Origin: Euwallacea fornicatus
Taxonomy: Eukaryota; Arthropoda; Insecta; Coleoptera; Curculionidae
Assembly: GCF_040115645.1 (NCBI RefSeq)
Contig: NW_027096019.1
Coordinates: 186,001-250,000 of the forward strand
DNA length: 64,000 bases
Reading direction: 5' to 3'
Below are positions 50,631 through 63,854 of the stretch, piece after piece; the stretch's first letter is position 1, and each line of letters begins with the position of its first letter. Under the pieces are notes generated by a model that saw only the letters and a list, made by a program, of their open reading frames with translations, made no database searches and was not told the origin of the DNA. A program made the translations under genes and the position numbers.

Positions 50631-53240
50631 TTGTACCTTGGTGAGTTTTCTAGAAAACGAGTAATTTATGTGCACAAACACACTTCTTTCGTGACTTTTC
50701 AAGATTTGAACCTCCGTAACTTCGGCAAATGAGCTCCAACTACCTTCAAAATTTGACCACAGAATCACCTCGACGAGCTCTTTAACATGACAAATGAGGC
50801 TTCATTGTACCTTGGTGAGTTTTCTAGAAAACGAGTAATTTATGTGCTCAAACACACATCTTTCGTGACTTTTCAAGTTTTGAACCTACGTAACTTCGGC
50901 AAATGAGCTCCAACTACCTTCAAAATTTTACCACAGAATCACCTCAACGAGCTCTTTCACACGACTAAGACGGCTTCATTGTATCTTGGTGAGTTTTCTA
51001 GAAAACGAGTAATTTATGTGCACAAACATACTTCTTTCGTGACTTTTCAAGATTTGAACCTACGTAACTTCGGCAAATGAGCTCCAACTACCTTCAAAGT
51101 TTGACCACAGGATCACCTCGACGAGTAATTTAACACGACTAATAACGCTTCATTGTATCTTGGTGAGTTTTCTAGAAAACGAGTAATTTATGTGCTCAAA
51201 CACACATCTTTCGTGACTTTTCAAGCTTTGAACCTCCGTAACTTCGGCAAATGTGCTTCAAATTGCTTAAAAAATTGATCATAGAATCACCTCGTTGAGC
51301 TCTTCATCATGACTCATAAGGCTTCATTATATCTTGGTGAGTTTTCGAGAAAACGAGTAATTTATGTGCTCAAACATACTTCTTTCGTGACTTTTCAAGC
51401 TTTGAACCTCCGTAACTTCGGCAAATGAGCTCCAACTACCTTCAAAATTTGACCACAGAATCACCTCGACGAGTAATTTAACACGACTAATAAGGCTTCA
51501 TTGTATCTTGGTGAGTTTTCCAGAAAAAGAGTAATTTATGTGCACAAACATACTTCTTTCGTGACTTTTCAAGTTTTGAACCTACGTAACTTCGGCAAAT
51601 GAGCTCCAACTACCTTCAAAATTTGACCACAGAATCACCTCGACGAGCTCTTTAACATTACAAATAAGGCTTCATTGTATCTTGGTGAGTTTTCCAGAAA
51701 ACGAGTAATTTATGTGCTCAAACACACATCTTTCATGACTTTTCAAGATTTGAACCTCCGTAACTTCGGCAAATGTGCTTCAAATTCCGTCAAAAATTAA
51801 TCATAGAATCACCTCAACGAGCTCTTTCACACGACTAAGACGGCTTCATTGTATCTTGGTGAGTTTTCTAGAAAACGAGTAATTTATGTGCACAAACATA
51901 CTTCTTTCGTGACTTTTCAAGATTTGAACCTACGTAACTTCGGCAAATGAGCTCCAACTACCTTCAAAGTTTGACCACAGGATCACCTCGACGAGTAATT
52001 TAACACGACTAATAACGCTTCATTGTATCTTGGTGAGTTTTCGAGAAAACGAGTAATTTATGTGCTCAAACACACATCTTTCGTGACTTTTCAAGCTTTG
52101 AACCTCCGTAACTTCGGCAAATGTGCTTCAAATTGCTTAAAAAATTGATCATAGAATCACCTCGTTGAGCTCTTCATCATGACTCATAAGGCTTAATTAT
52201 ATCTTGGTGAGTTTTCTAGAAAACGAGTAATTTATGTGCTCAAACACACATCTTTCGTGACTTTTCAAGTTTTGAACCTACGTAACTTCGGCAAATGAGC
52301 TCAAACTACCTTCAAAATTTGACCACAGAATCACCTCGACGAGCTCTTTAACATGACAAATAAGGCTTCATTGTATCTTGGTGAGTTTTCTAGAAAACGA
52401 GTGATTTATGTGCACAAACACACTTCTTTCGTGACTTTTCAAGATTTGAACCTCCGTAACTTCGGCAAATGAGCTCCAAATCGCTTCAAAATTTTACCAC
52501 AGAATCACCTCAACGAGCTCTTTCACACGACTAAGAAGGCTTCATTGTATCTTGGTGAGTTTTCCAGAAAACGAGTAATTTATGTGCACAAACACACTTC
52601 TTTCGTGACTTTTCAAGATTTGAACCTCCGTAACTTCGGCAAATGAGCTCCAACTACCTTCAAAATTTGACCACAGAATCACCTCGACGAGCTCTTTAAC
52701 ATGACAAATAAGGCTTCATTGTATCTTGGTGAGTTTTCTAGAAAACGAGTAATTTATGTGCACAAACATACTTCTTTCGTGACTTTTCAAGCTTTGAACC
52801 TCCGTAACTTCGGCAAATGAGCTCCAACTACCTTCAAAATTTGACCACAGAATCACCTCGACGAGTAATTTAACACGACTAATAAGGCTTCATTGTATCT
52901 TGGTGAGTTTTCTAGAAAACGAGTGATTTATGTGCACAAACACACTTCTTTCGTGACTTTTCAAGATTTGAACCTCCGTAACTTCGGCAAATGAGCTCCA
53001 AATCGCTTCAAAATTTTACCACAGAATCACCTCAACGAGCTCTTTCACACGACTAAGAAGGCTTCATTGTATCTTGGTGAGTTTTCTAGAAAACGAGTAA
53101 TTTATGTGCTCAAACACACATCTTTCGTGACTTTTCAAGATTTGAACCTCCGTAACTTCGGCAAATGAGCTCCAACTACCTTCAAAATTTGACCACAGAA
53201 TCACCTCGACGAGCTCTTTAACATGACAAATGAGGCTTCA
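50631..53240 (+). repeat. Core-plus-tail HOR unit d (15 monomers)
   Basis: The core is 50631-52370 with H at 51675. The five-monomer tail has the three monomers of unit c preceded by gtgattt (52371) and ttttccaga (52545) monomers. Unit c can be derived from this tail by loss of two monomers, or this one from unit c by gain. Confidence 0.94.
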
Positions 53241-55676
53241 TTGTACCTTGGTGAGTTTTCTAGAAAACGAGTAATTTATGTGCACAAACACACTTCTTTC
53301 GTGACTTTTCAAGATTTGAACCTCCGTAACTTCGGCAAATGAGCTCCAACTACCTTCAAAATTTGACCACAGAATCACCTCGACGAGCTCTTTAACATGA
53401 CAAATGAGGCTTCATTGTACCTTGGTGAGTTTTCTAGAAAACGAGTAATTTATGTGCTCAAACACACATCTTTCGTGACTTTTCAAGTTTTGAACCTACG
53501 TAACTTCGGCAAATGAGCTCCAACTACCTTCAAAATTTTACCACAGAATCACCTCAACGAGCTCTTTCACACGACTAAGACGGCTTCATTGTATCTTGGT
53601 GAGTTTTCTAGAAAACGAGTAATTTATGTGCACAAACATACTTCTTTCGTGACTTTTCAAGATTTGAACCTACGTAACTTCGGCAAATGAGCTCCAACTA
53701 CCTTCAAAGTTTGACCACAGGATCACCTCGACGAGTAATTTAACACGACTAATAACGCTTCATTGTATCTTGGTGAGTTTTCTAGAAAACGAGTAATTTA
53801 TGTGCTCAAACACACATCTTTCGTGACTTTTCAAGCTTTGAACCTCCGTAACTTCGGCAAATGTGCTTCAAATTGCTTAAAAAATTGATCATAGAATCAC
53901 CTCGTTGAGCTCTTCATCATGACTCATAAGGCTTCATTATATCTTGGTGAGTTTTCGAGAAAACGAGTAATTTATGTGCTCAAACATACTTCTTTCGTGA
54001 CTTTTCAAGCTTTGAACCTCCGTAACTTCGGCAAATGAGCTCCAACTACCTTCAAAATTTGACCACAGAATCACCTCGACGAGTAATTTAACACGACTAA
54101 TAAGGCTTCATTGTATCTTGGTGAGTTTTCCAGAAAAAGAGTAATTTATGTGCACAAACATACTTCTTTCGTGACTTTTCAAGTTTTGAACCTACGTAAC
54201 TTCGGCAAATGAGCTCCAACTACCTTCAAAATTTGACCACAGAATCACCTCGACGAGCTCTTTAACATTACAAATAAGGCTTCATTGTATCTTGGTGAGT
54301 TTTCCAGAAAACGAGTAATTTATGTGCTCAAACACACATCTTTCATGACTTTTCAAGATTTGAACCTCCGTAACTTCGGCAAATGTGCTTCAAATTCCGT
54401 CAAAAATTAATCATAGAATCACCTCAACGAGCTCTTTCACACGACTAAGACGGCTTCATTGTATCTTGGTGAGTTTTCTAGAAAACGAGTAATTTATGTG
54501 CACAAACATACTTCTTTCGTGACTTTTCAAGATTTGAACCTACGTAACTTCGGCAAATGAGCTCCAACTACCTTCAAAGTTTGACCACAGGATCACCTCG
54601 ACGAGTAATTTAACACGACTAATAACGCTTCATTGTATCTTGGTGAGTTTTCGAGAAAACGAGTAATTTATGTGCTCAAACACACATCTTTCGTGACTTT
54701 TCAAGCTTTGAACCTCCGTAACTTCGGCAAATGTGCTTCAAATTGCTTAAAAAATTGATCATAGAATCACCTCGTTGAGCTCTTCATCATGACTCATAAG
54801 GCTTAATTATATCTTGGTGAGTTTTCTAGAAAACGAGTAATTTATGTGCTCAAACACACATCTTTCGTGACTTTTCAAGTTTTGAACCTACGTAACTTCG
54901 GCAAATGAGCTCAAACTACCTTCAAAATTTGACCACAGAATCACCTCGACGAGCTCTTTAACATGACAAATAAGGCTTCATTGTATCTTGGTGAGTTTTC
55001 TAGAAAACGAGTGATTTATGTGCACAAACACACTTCTTTCGTGACTTTTCAAGATTTGAACCTCCGTAACTTCGGCAAATGAGCTCCAAATCGCTTCAAA
55101 ATTTTACCACAGAATCACCTCAACGAGCTCTTTCACACGACTAAGAAGGCTTCATTGTATCTTGGTGAGTTTTCCAGAAAACGAGTAATTTATGTGCACA
55201 AACACACTTCTTTCGTGACTTTTCAAGATTTGAACCTCCGTAACTTCGGCAAATGAGCTCCAACTACCTTCAAAATTTGACCACAGAATCACCTCGACGA
55301 GCTCTTTAACATGACAAATAAGGCTTCATTGTATCTTGGTGAGTTTTCTAGAAAACGAGTGATTTATGTGCACAAACACACTTCTTTCGTGACTTTTCAA
55401 GATTTGAACCTCCGTAACTTCGGCAAATGAGCTCCAAATCGCTTCAAAATTTTACCACAGAATCACCTCAACGAGCTCTTTCACACGACTAAGAAGGCTT
55501 CATTGTATCTTGGTGAGTTTTCCAGAAAACGAGTAATTTATGTACACAAACACACTTCTTTCGTGACTTTTCAAGATTTGAACCTCCGTAACTTCGGCAA
55601 ATGAGCTCCAACTACCTTCAAAATTTTACCACAGAATCACCTCAACGAGCTCTTTCACACGACTAAGAAGGCTTCA
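53241..55676 (+). repeat. Core-plus-tail HOR unit e
   Basis: The core is 53241-54980 with H at 54285. The tail (from 54981) follows the tail of unit a through 56372, so the boundary with the next family at 55677 is arbitrary. The next units (55677 and 57939) begin inside this tail series, showing that the right-hand family grew out of a unit a/e-type tail. Confidence 0.9.
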
Positions 55677-57938
55677 TTGTATCTTGGTGAGTTTTCTAGA
55701 AAACGAGTAATTTATGTGCACAAACATACTTCTTTCGTGACTTTTCAAGTTTTGAACCTCCGTAACTTCGGCAAATGAGCTCCAACTACCTTCAAAATTT
55801 GACCACAGAATCACCTCGACGAGCTCTTTCACACGACTAAGACGGCTTCATTGTATCTTGGTGAGTTTTCTAGAAAACGAGTAATTTATGTGCACAAACA
55901 TACTTCTTTCGTGACTTTTCAAGTTTTGAACCTCCGTAACTTCGGCAAATGAGCTCCAACTACCTTCAAAGTTTGACCACAGGATCACCTCGACGAGTAA
56001 TTTAACACGACTAATAAGGCTTCATTGTATCTTGGTGAGTTTTCTAGAAAACGAGTAATTTATGTGCTCAAACACACATCTTTCGTGACTTTTCAAGTTT
56101 TGAACCTACGTAACTTCGGCAAATGAGCTCCAACTACCTTCAAAATTTGACCACAGAATCACCTCGACGAGCTCTTTAACATGACAAATAAGGCTTCATT
56201 GTATCTTGGTGAGTTTTCCAGAAAACGAGTAATTTATGTGCACAAACACACTTCTTTCGTGACTTTTCAAGATTTGAACCTCCGTAACTTCGGCAAATGA
56301 GCTCCAAATCGCTTCAAAATTTTACCACAGAATCACCTCAACGAGCTCTTTCACACGACTAAGAAGGCTTCATTGTATCTTGGTGAGTTTTCCAGAAAAC
56401 GAGTAATTTATGTGCTCAAACATACTTCTTTCGTGACTTTTCAAGCTTTGAACCTACGTAACTTCGGCAAATGAGCTCCAACTACCTTCAAAATTTTACC
56501 ACAGAATCACCTCAACGAGCTCTTTCACACGACTAAGACGGCTTCATTGTATCTTGGTGAGTTTTCTAGAAAACGAGTAATTTATGTGCACAAACATACT
56601 TCTTTCGTGACTTTTCAAGCTTTGAACCTCCGTAACTTCGGCAAATGAGCTCCAACTACCTTCAAAATTTGACCACAGAATCACCTCGACGAGTAATTTA
56701 ACACGACTAATAAGGCTTCATTGTATCTTGGTGAGTTTTCTAGAAAACGAGTGATTTATGTGCACAAACACACTTCTTTCGTGACTTTTCAAGATTTGAA
56801 CCTCCGTAACTTCGGCAAATGAGCTCCAAATCGCTTCAAAATTTTACCACAGAATCACCTCAACGAGCTCTTTCACACGACTAAGAAGGCTTCATTGTAT
56901 CTTGGTGAGTTTTCCAGAAAACGAGTAATTTATGTGCACAAACACACTTCTTTCGTGACTTTTCAAGATTTGAACCTCCGTAACTTCGGCAAATGAGCTC
57001 CAACTACCTTCAAAATTTTACCACAGAATCACCTCGACGAGCTCTTTAACATGACAAATAAGGCTTCATTGTATCTTGGTGAGTTTTCTAGAAAACGAGT
57101 GATTTATGTGCACAAACACACTTCTTTCATGACTTTTCAAGATTTGAACCTCCGTAACTTCGGCAAATGAGCTCCAAATCGCTTCAAAATTTTACCACAG
57201 AATCACCTCAACGAGCTCTTTCACACGACTAAGAAGGCTTCATTGTATCTTGGTGAGTTTTCCAGAAAACGAGTAATTTATGTGCTCAAACACACATCTT
57301 TCGTGACTTTTCAAGATTTGAACCTCCGTAACTTCGGCAAATGTGCTTCAAATTCCGTCAAAAATTGATCATAGAATCACCTCGTTGAGCTCTTCATCAT
57401 GACTCAGAAGGCTTCATTGTATCTTGGTGAGTTTTCTAGAAAACGATTAATTTATGTGCTCAAACACACATCTTTCGTGACTTTTCAAGTTTTGAACATA
57501 CGTAACTTCGGCAAATGAGCTCCAACTACCTTCAAAATTGGACCACAGAATCACCTCGACGAGCTCTTTAACATGACAAATGAGGCTTCATTGTATCTTG
57601 GTGAGTTTTCTAGAAAACGAGTAATTTATGTGCACAAACATACTTCTTTCGTGACTTTTCAAGTTTTGAACCTCCGTAACTTCGGCAAATGAGCTCCAAC
57701 TACCTTCAAAATTTGACCACAGAATCACCTCGACGAGCTCTTTAACATGACAAATGAGGCTTCATTGTATCTTGGTGAGTTTTCCAGAAAACGAGTAATT
57801 TATGTGCACAAACACACTTCTTTCGTGAATTTTCAAGATTTGAACCTCCGTAACTTCGGCAAATGAGCTCCAACTACCTTCAAAATTTGACCACAGAATC
57901 ACCTCAACGAGCTCTTTCACACGACTAAGAAGGCTTCA
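55677..57938 (+). repeat. Right-hand HOR unit 1 (13 monomers)
   Basis: This unit is followed head to tail by an 11-monomer version at 57939. Shared markers are ttttccaga with tgctcaaacatac and aagctttgaacctac (56373), aaacgattaa (57440), aaattggacc (57536) and gtgaattttc (57826). The two monomers 56895-57068 and 57069-57242, the latter with ctttcatgac, are absent from unit 2. The last monomer (57765-57938) is a junction chimera. Confidence 0.92.
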
Positions 57939-59852
57939 TTGTATCTTGGTGAGTTTTCTAGAAAACGAGTAATTTATGTGCACAAACATACTTCTTTCGT
58001 GACTTTTCAAGTTTTGAACCTCCGTAACTTCGGCAAATGAGCTCCAACTACCTTCAAAATTTGACCACAGAATCACCTCGACGAGCTCTTTCACACGACT
58101 AAGACGGCTTCATTGTATCTTGGTGAGTTTTCTAGAAAACGAGTAATTTATGTGCACAAACATACTTCTTTCGTGACTTTTCAAGTTTTGAACCTCCGTA
58201 ACTTCGGCAAATGAGCTCCAACTACCTTCAAAGTTTGACCACAGGATCACCTCGACGAGTAATTTAACACGACTAATAAGGCTTCATTGTATCTTGGTGA
58301 GTTTTCTAGAAAACGAGTAATTTATGTGCTCAAACACACATCTTTCGTGACTTTTCAAGTTTTGAACCTACGTAACTTCGGCAAATGAGCTCCAACTACC
58401 TTCAAAATTTGACCACAGAATCACCTCGACGAGCTCTTTAACATGACAAATAAGGCTTCATTGTATCTTGGTGAGTTTTCCAGAAAACGAGTAATTTATG
58501 TGCACAAACACACTTCTTTCGTGACTTTTCAAGATTTGAACCTCCGTAACTTCGGCAAATGAGCTCCAAATCGCTTCAAAATTTTACCACAGAATCACCT
58601 CAACGAGCTCTTTCACACGACTAAGAAGGCTTCATTGTATCTTGGTGAGTTTTCCAGAAAACGAGTAATTTATGTGCTCAAACATACTTCTTTCGTGACT
58701 TTTCAAGCTTTGAACCTACGTAACTTCGGCAAATGAGCTCCAACTACCTTCAAAATTTTACCACAGAATCACCTCAACGAGCTCTTTCACACGACTAAGA
58801 CGGCTTCATTGTATCTTGGTGAGTTTTCTAGAAAACGAGTAATTTATGTGCACAAACATACTTCTTTCGTGACTTTTCAAGCTTTGAACCTCCGTAACTT
58901 CGGCAAATGAGCTCCAACTACCTTCAAAATTTGACCACAGAATCACCTCGACGAGTAATTTAACACGACTAATAAGGCTTCATTGTATCTTGGTGAGTTT
59001 TCTAGAAAACGAGTGATTTATGTGCACAAACACACTTCTTTCGTGACTTTTCAAGATTTGAACCTCCGTAACTTCGGCAAATGAGCTCCAAATCGCTTCA
59101 AAATTTTACCACAGAATCACCTCAACGAGCTCTTTCACACGACTAAGAAGGCTTCATTGTATCTTGGTGAGTTTTCCAGAAAACGAGTAATTTATGTGCT
59201 CAAACACACATCTTTCGTGACTTTTCAAGATTTGAACCTCCGTAACTTCGGCAAATGTGCTTCAAATTCCGTCAAAAATTGATCATAGAATCACCTCGTT
59301 GAGCTCTTCATCATGACTCAGAAGGCTTCATTGTATCTTGGTGAGTTTTCTAGAAAACGATTAATTTATGTGCTCAAACACACATCTTTCGTGACTTTTC
59401 AAGTTTTGAACCTACGTAACTTCGGCAAATGAGCTCCAACTACCTTCAAAATTGGACCACAGAATCACCTCGACGAGCTCTTTAACATGACAAATGAGGC
59501 TTCATTGTATCTTGGTGAGTTTTCTAGAAAACGAGTAATTTATGTGCACAAACATACTTCTTTCGTGACTTTTCAAGTTTTGAACCTCCGTAACTTCGGC
59601 AAATGAGCTCCAACTACCTTCAAAATTTGACCACAGAATCACCTCGACGAGCTCTTTAACATGACAAATGAGGCTTCATTGTATCTTGGTGAGTTTTCCA
59701 GAAAACGAGTAATTTATGTGCACAAACACACTTCTTTCGTGAATTTTCAAGATTTGAACCTCCGTAACTTCGGCAAATGAGCTCCAACTACCTTCAAAAT
59801 TTGACCACAGAATCAACTCGACGAGCTCTTTAACATGACAAATGAGGCTTCA
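57939..59852 (+). repeat. Right-hand HOR unit 2 (11 monomers)
   Basis: This is a copy of 55677-57938 lacking two monomers, with the same aaacgattaa (59354), aaattggacc and gtgaattttc markers. Private differences include aatcaactcg near 59814, and gaacctacg where unit 1 has gaacatacg near 57495. Confidence 0.92.
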
Positions 59853-60374
59853 TTGTATCTTGGTGAGTTTTCTAGAAAACGAGTAATTTATGTGCTCAAA
59901 CACACATCTTTCGTGACTTTTCAAGTTTTGAACCTACGTAACTTCGGCAAATGAGCTCCAACTACCTTCAAAATTTGACCACAGAATCACCTCGACGAGC
60001 TCTTTAACATGACAAATAAGGCTTCATTGTATCTTGGTGAGTTTTCCAGAAAACGAGTAATTTATGTGCACAAACACACTTCTTTCGTGACTTTTCAAGA
60101 TTTGAACCTCCGTAACTTCGGCAAATGAGCTCCAAATCGCTTCAAAATTTTACCACAGAATCACCTCAACGAGCTCTTTAACATGACAAATAAGGCTTCA
60201 TTGTATCTTGGTGAGTTTTCCAGAAAACGAGTAATTTATGTGCTCAAACACACATCTTTCGTGACTTTTCAAGATTTGAACCTCCGTAACTTCGGCAAAT
60301 GTGCTTCAAATTCCGTCAAAAATTGATCATAGAAACACCTCGTTGAGCTCTTCATCATGACTCAGAAGGCTTCA
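59853..60374 (+). repeat. Three linker monomers
   Basis: These are a ttttctaga type B monomer, a monomer starting as type A (caaatcgc, caacgag) but ending as type B (ctttaacatgac), and a type E monomer with gaaacacctcg in place of gaatcacctcg. The gaaacacc variant is shared only with 61767-61940, which ties this linker to the following 9-monomer duplication. Confidence 0.85.
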
Positions 60375-61940
60375 TTGTATCTTGGTGAGTTTTCTAGAAA
60401 ACGATTAATTTATGTGCTCAAACACACATCTTTCGTGACTTTTCAAGTTTAGAACCTACGTAACTTCGGCAAATGAGCTCCAACTACCTTCAAAATTTTA
60501 CCACAGAATCACCTCAACGAGCTCTTTCACATGACTAAGACGGCTTCATTGTATCTTGGTGAGTTTTCTAGAAAACGAGTAATTTATGTGCACAAACACA
60601 CTTCTTTCGTGACTTTTCAAGATTTGAACCTCCGTAACTTCGGCAAATGAGCTCCAACTGCCTTCAAAATTTTACCACAGAATCACCTCGACGAGCTCTT
60701 TAACATGACAAATAAGGCTTCATTGTATCTTGGTGAGTTTTCTAGAAAACGAGTAATATATGTGCTCAAACACACATCTTTCGTGACTTTTCAAGATTTG
60801 AACCTCCGTAACTTCCGCAAATGTGCTTCAAATTCCGTCAAAAATTGATCATAGAATCACCTCGTTGAGCTCTTCATCATGACTCAGAAGGCTTTATTGT
60901 ATCTTGGTGAGTTTTCTAGAAAACGAGTAATTTATTTGCTCAAACACACATCTTTCGTGACTTTTCAAGATTTGAACCTCCGTAACTTCGGCAAATGAGC
61001 TCCAACTGCCTTCAAAATTTTACCACAGAATCACCTCGACGAGCTCTTTAACATGACAAATGAGGCTTCATTGTATCTTGGTGAGTTTTCTAGAAAACGA
61101 GTAATTTATGTGCTCAAACACACATCTTTCGTGACTTTTCAAGTTTTGAACCTCCGTAACTTCGGCAAATGAGCTCCAACTACCTTCAAAATTTGACCAC
61201 AGAATCACCTCGACGAGCTCTTTAACATGACAAATGAGGCTTCATTGTATCTTGGTGAGTTTTCCAGAAAACGAGTAATTTATGTGCACAAACACACTTC
61301 TTTCGTGAATTTTCAAGATTTGAACCTCCGTAACTTCGGCAAATGAGCTCCAACTACCTTCAAAATTTGACCACAGAATCACCTCGACGAGCTCTTTAAC
61401 ATGACAAATGAGGCTTCATTGTATCTTGGTGAGTTTTCTAGAAAACGAGTAATTTATGTGCTCACACACACTTCTTTCGTGAATTTTCAAGATTTGAACC
61501 TCCGTAACTTCGGCAAATGAGCTCCAACTACCTTCAAAATTTGACCACAGAATCACCTCGACGAGCTCTTTAACATGACAAATAAGGCTTCATTGTATCT
61601 TGGTGAGTTTTCCAGAAAACGAGTAATTTATGTGCACAAACACACTTCTTTCGTGACTTTTCAAGATTTGAACCTCCGTAACTTCGGCAAATGAGCTCCA
61701 AATCGCTTCAAAATTTTACCACAGAATCACCTCAACGAGCTCTTTCACACGACTAAGAAGGCTTCATTGTATCTTGGTGAGTTTTCTAGAAAACGAGTAA
61801 TTTATGTGCTCAAACACACAACTTTCGTGACTTTTCAAGTTTTGAACCTCCGTAACTTCGGCAAATGTGCTTCAAATTCCGTCAAAAATTGATCATAGAA
61901 ACACCTCGTTGAGCTCTTCATCATGACTCAGAAGGCTTCA
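60375..61940 (+). repeat. Nine-monomer unit, copy 1
   Basis: This 1566-bp unit is repeated at 61941. Shared rare markers are aaacgattaa, gtttagaacc, cacatgact, ccaactgcc, gtaatatatg (60755), acttccgcaa, tttatttgctc and gtgaattttc. Its seventh monomer (61419-61592) stands for three monomers of copy 2 and is a mosaic of them. Confidence 0.92.
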
Positions 61941-63854
61941 TTGTATCTTGGTGAGTTTTCTAGAAAACGATTAATTTATGTGCTCAAACACACATCTTTC
62001 GTGACTTTTCAAGTTTAGAACCTACGTAACTTCGGCAAATGAGCTCCAACTACCTTCAAAATTTTACCACAGAATCACCTCAACGAGCTCTTTCACATGA
62101 CTAAGACGGCTTCATTGTATCTTGGTGAGTTTTCTAGAAAACGAGTAATTTATGTGCACAAACACACTTCTTTCGTGACTTTTCAAGATTTGAACCTCCG
62201 TAACTTCGGCAAATGAGCTCCAACTGCCTTCAAAATTTTACCACAGAATCACCTCGACGAGCTCTTTAACATGACAAATAAGGCTTCATTGTATCTTGGT
62301 GAGTTTTCTAGAAAACGAGTAATATATGTGCTCAAACACACATCTTTCGTGACTTTTCAAGATTTGAACCTCCGTAACTTCCGCAAATGTGCTTCAAATT
62401 CCGTCAAAAATTGATCATAGAATCACCTCGTTGAGCTCTTCATCATGACTCAGAAGGCTTTATTGTATCTTGGTGAGTTTTCTAGAAAACGAGTAATTTA
62501 TTTGCTCAAACACACATCTTTCGTGACTTTTCAAGATTTGAACCTCCGTAACTTCGGCAAATGAGCTCCAACTGCCTTCAAAATTTTACCACAGAATCAC
62601 CTCGACGAGCTCTTTAACATGACAAATGAGGCTTCATTGTATCTTGGTGAGTTTTCTAGAAAACGAGTAATTTATGTGCTCAAACACACATCTTTCGTGA
62701 CTTTTCAAGTTTTGAACCTCCGTAACTTCGGCAAATGAGCTCCAACTACCTTCAAAATTTGACCACAGAATCACCTCGACGAGCTCTTTAACATGACAAA
62801 TGAGGCTTCATTGTATCTTGGTGAGTTTTCCAGAAAACGAGTAATTTATGTGCACAAACACACTTCTTTCGTGAATTTTCAAGATTTGAACCTCCGTAAC
62901 TTCGGCAAATGAGCTCCAACTACCTTCAAAATTTGACCACAGAATCACCTCGACGAGCTCTTTAACATGACAAATGAGGCTTCATTGTATCTTGGTGAGT
63001 TTTCTAGAAAACGAGTAATTTATGTGCTCAAACACACATCTTTCGTGACTTTTCAAGTTTTGAACCTACGTAACTTCGGCAAATGAGCTCCAACTACCTT
63101 CAAAATTTGACCACAGAATCACCTCGACGAGCTCTTTAACATGACAAATGAGGCTTCATTGTATCTTGGTGAGTTTTCCAGAAAACGAGTAATTTATGTG
63201 CACAAACACACTTCTTTCGTGAATTTTCAAGATTTGAACCTCCGTAACTTCGGCAAATGAGCTCCAACTACCTTCAAAATTTGACCACAGAATCACCTCG
63301 ACGAGCTCTTTAACATGACAAATGAGGCTTCATTGTATCTTGGTGAGTTTTCTAGAAAACGAGTAATTTATGTGCTCAAACACACATCTTTCGTGACTTT
63401 TCAAGTTTTGAACCTACGTAACTTCGGCAAATGAGCTCCAACTACCTTCAAAATTTGACCACAGAATCACCTCGACGAGCTCTTTAACATGACAAATAAG
63501 GCTTCATTGTATCTTGGTGAGTTTTCCAGAAAACGAGTAATTTATGTGCACAAACACACTTCTTTCGTGACTTTTCAAGATTTGAACCTCCGTAACTTCG
63601 GCAAATGAGCTCCAAATCGCTTCAAAATTTTACCACAGAATCACCTCAACGAGCTCTTTCACACGACTAAGAAGGCTTCATTGTATCTTGGTGAGTTTTC
63701 TAGAAAACGAGTAATTTATGTGCTCAAACACACAACTTTCGTGACTTTTCAAGTTTTGAACCTCCGTAACTTCGGCAAATGAGCTCCAACTACCTTCAAA
63801 GTTTGACCACAGGATCACCTCGACGAGTAATTTAACACGACTAATAAGGCTTCA
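61941..63854 (+). repeat. Nine-monomer unit, copy 2, expanded to 11 monomers
   Basis: The first six monomers match 60375-61418 at 1566 bp. Then a ttttctaga and ttttccaga-gtgaattttc pair is present more than once (62811-63506), and 63507-63854 matches 61593-61940 at 1914 bp in its left part, including the rare cacaactttc. The last monomer has a type C right end instead of type E, so it is another left/right mosaic. Confidence 0.9.
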
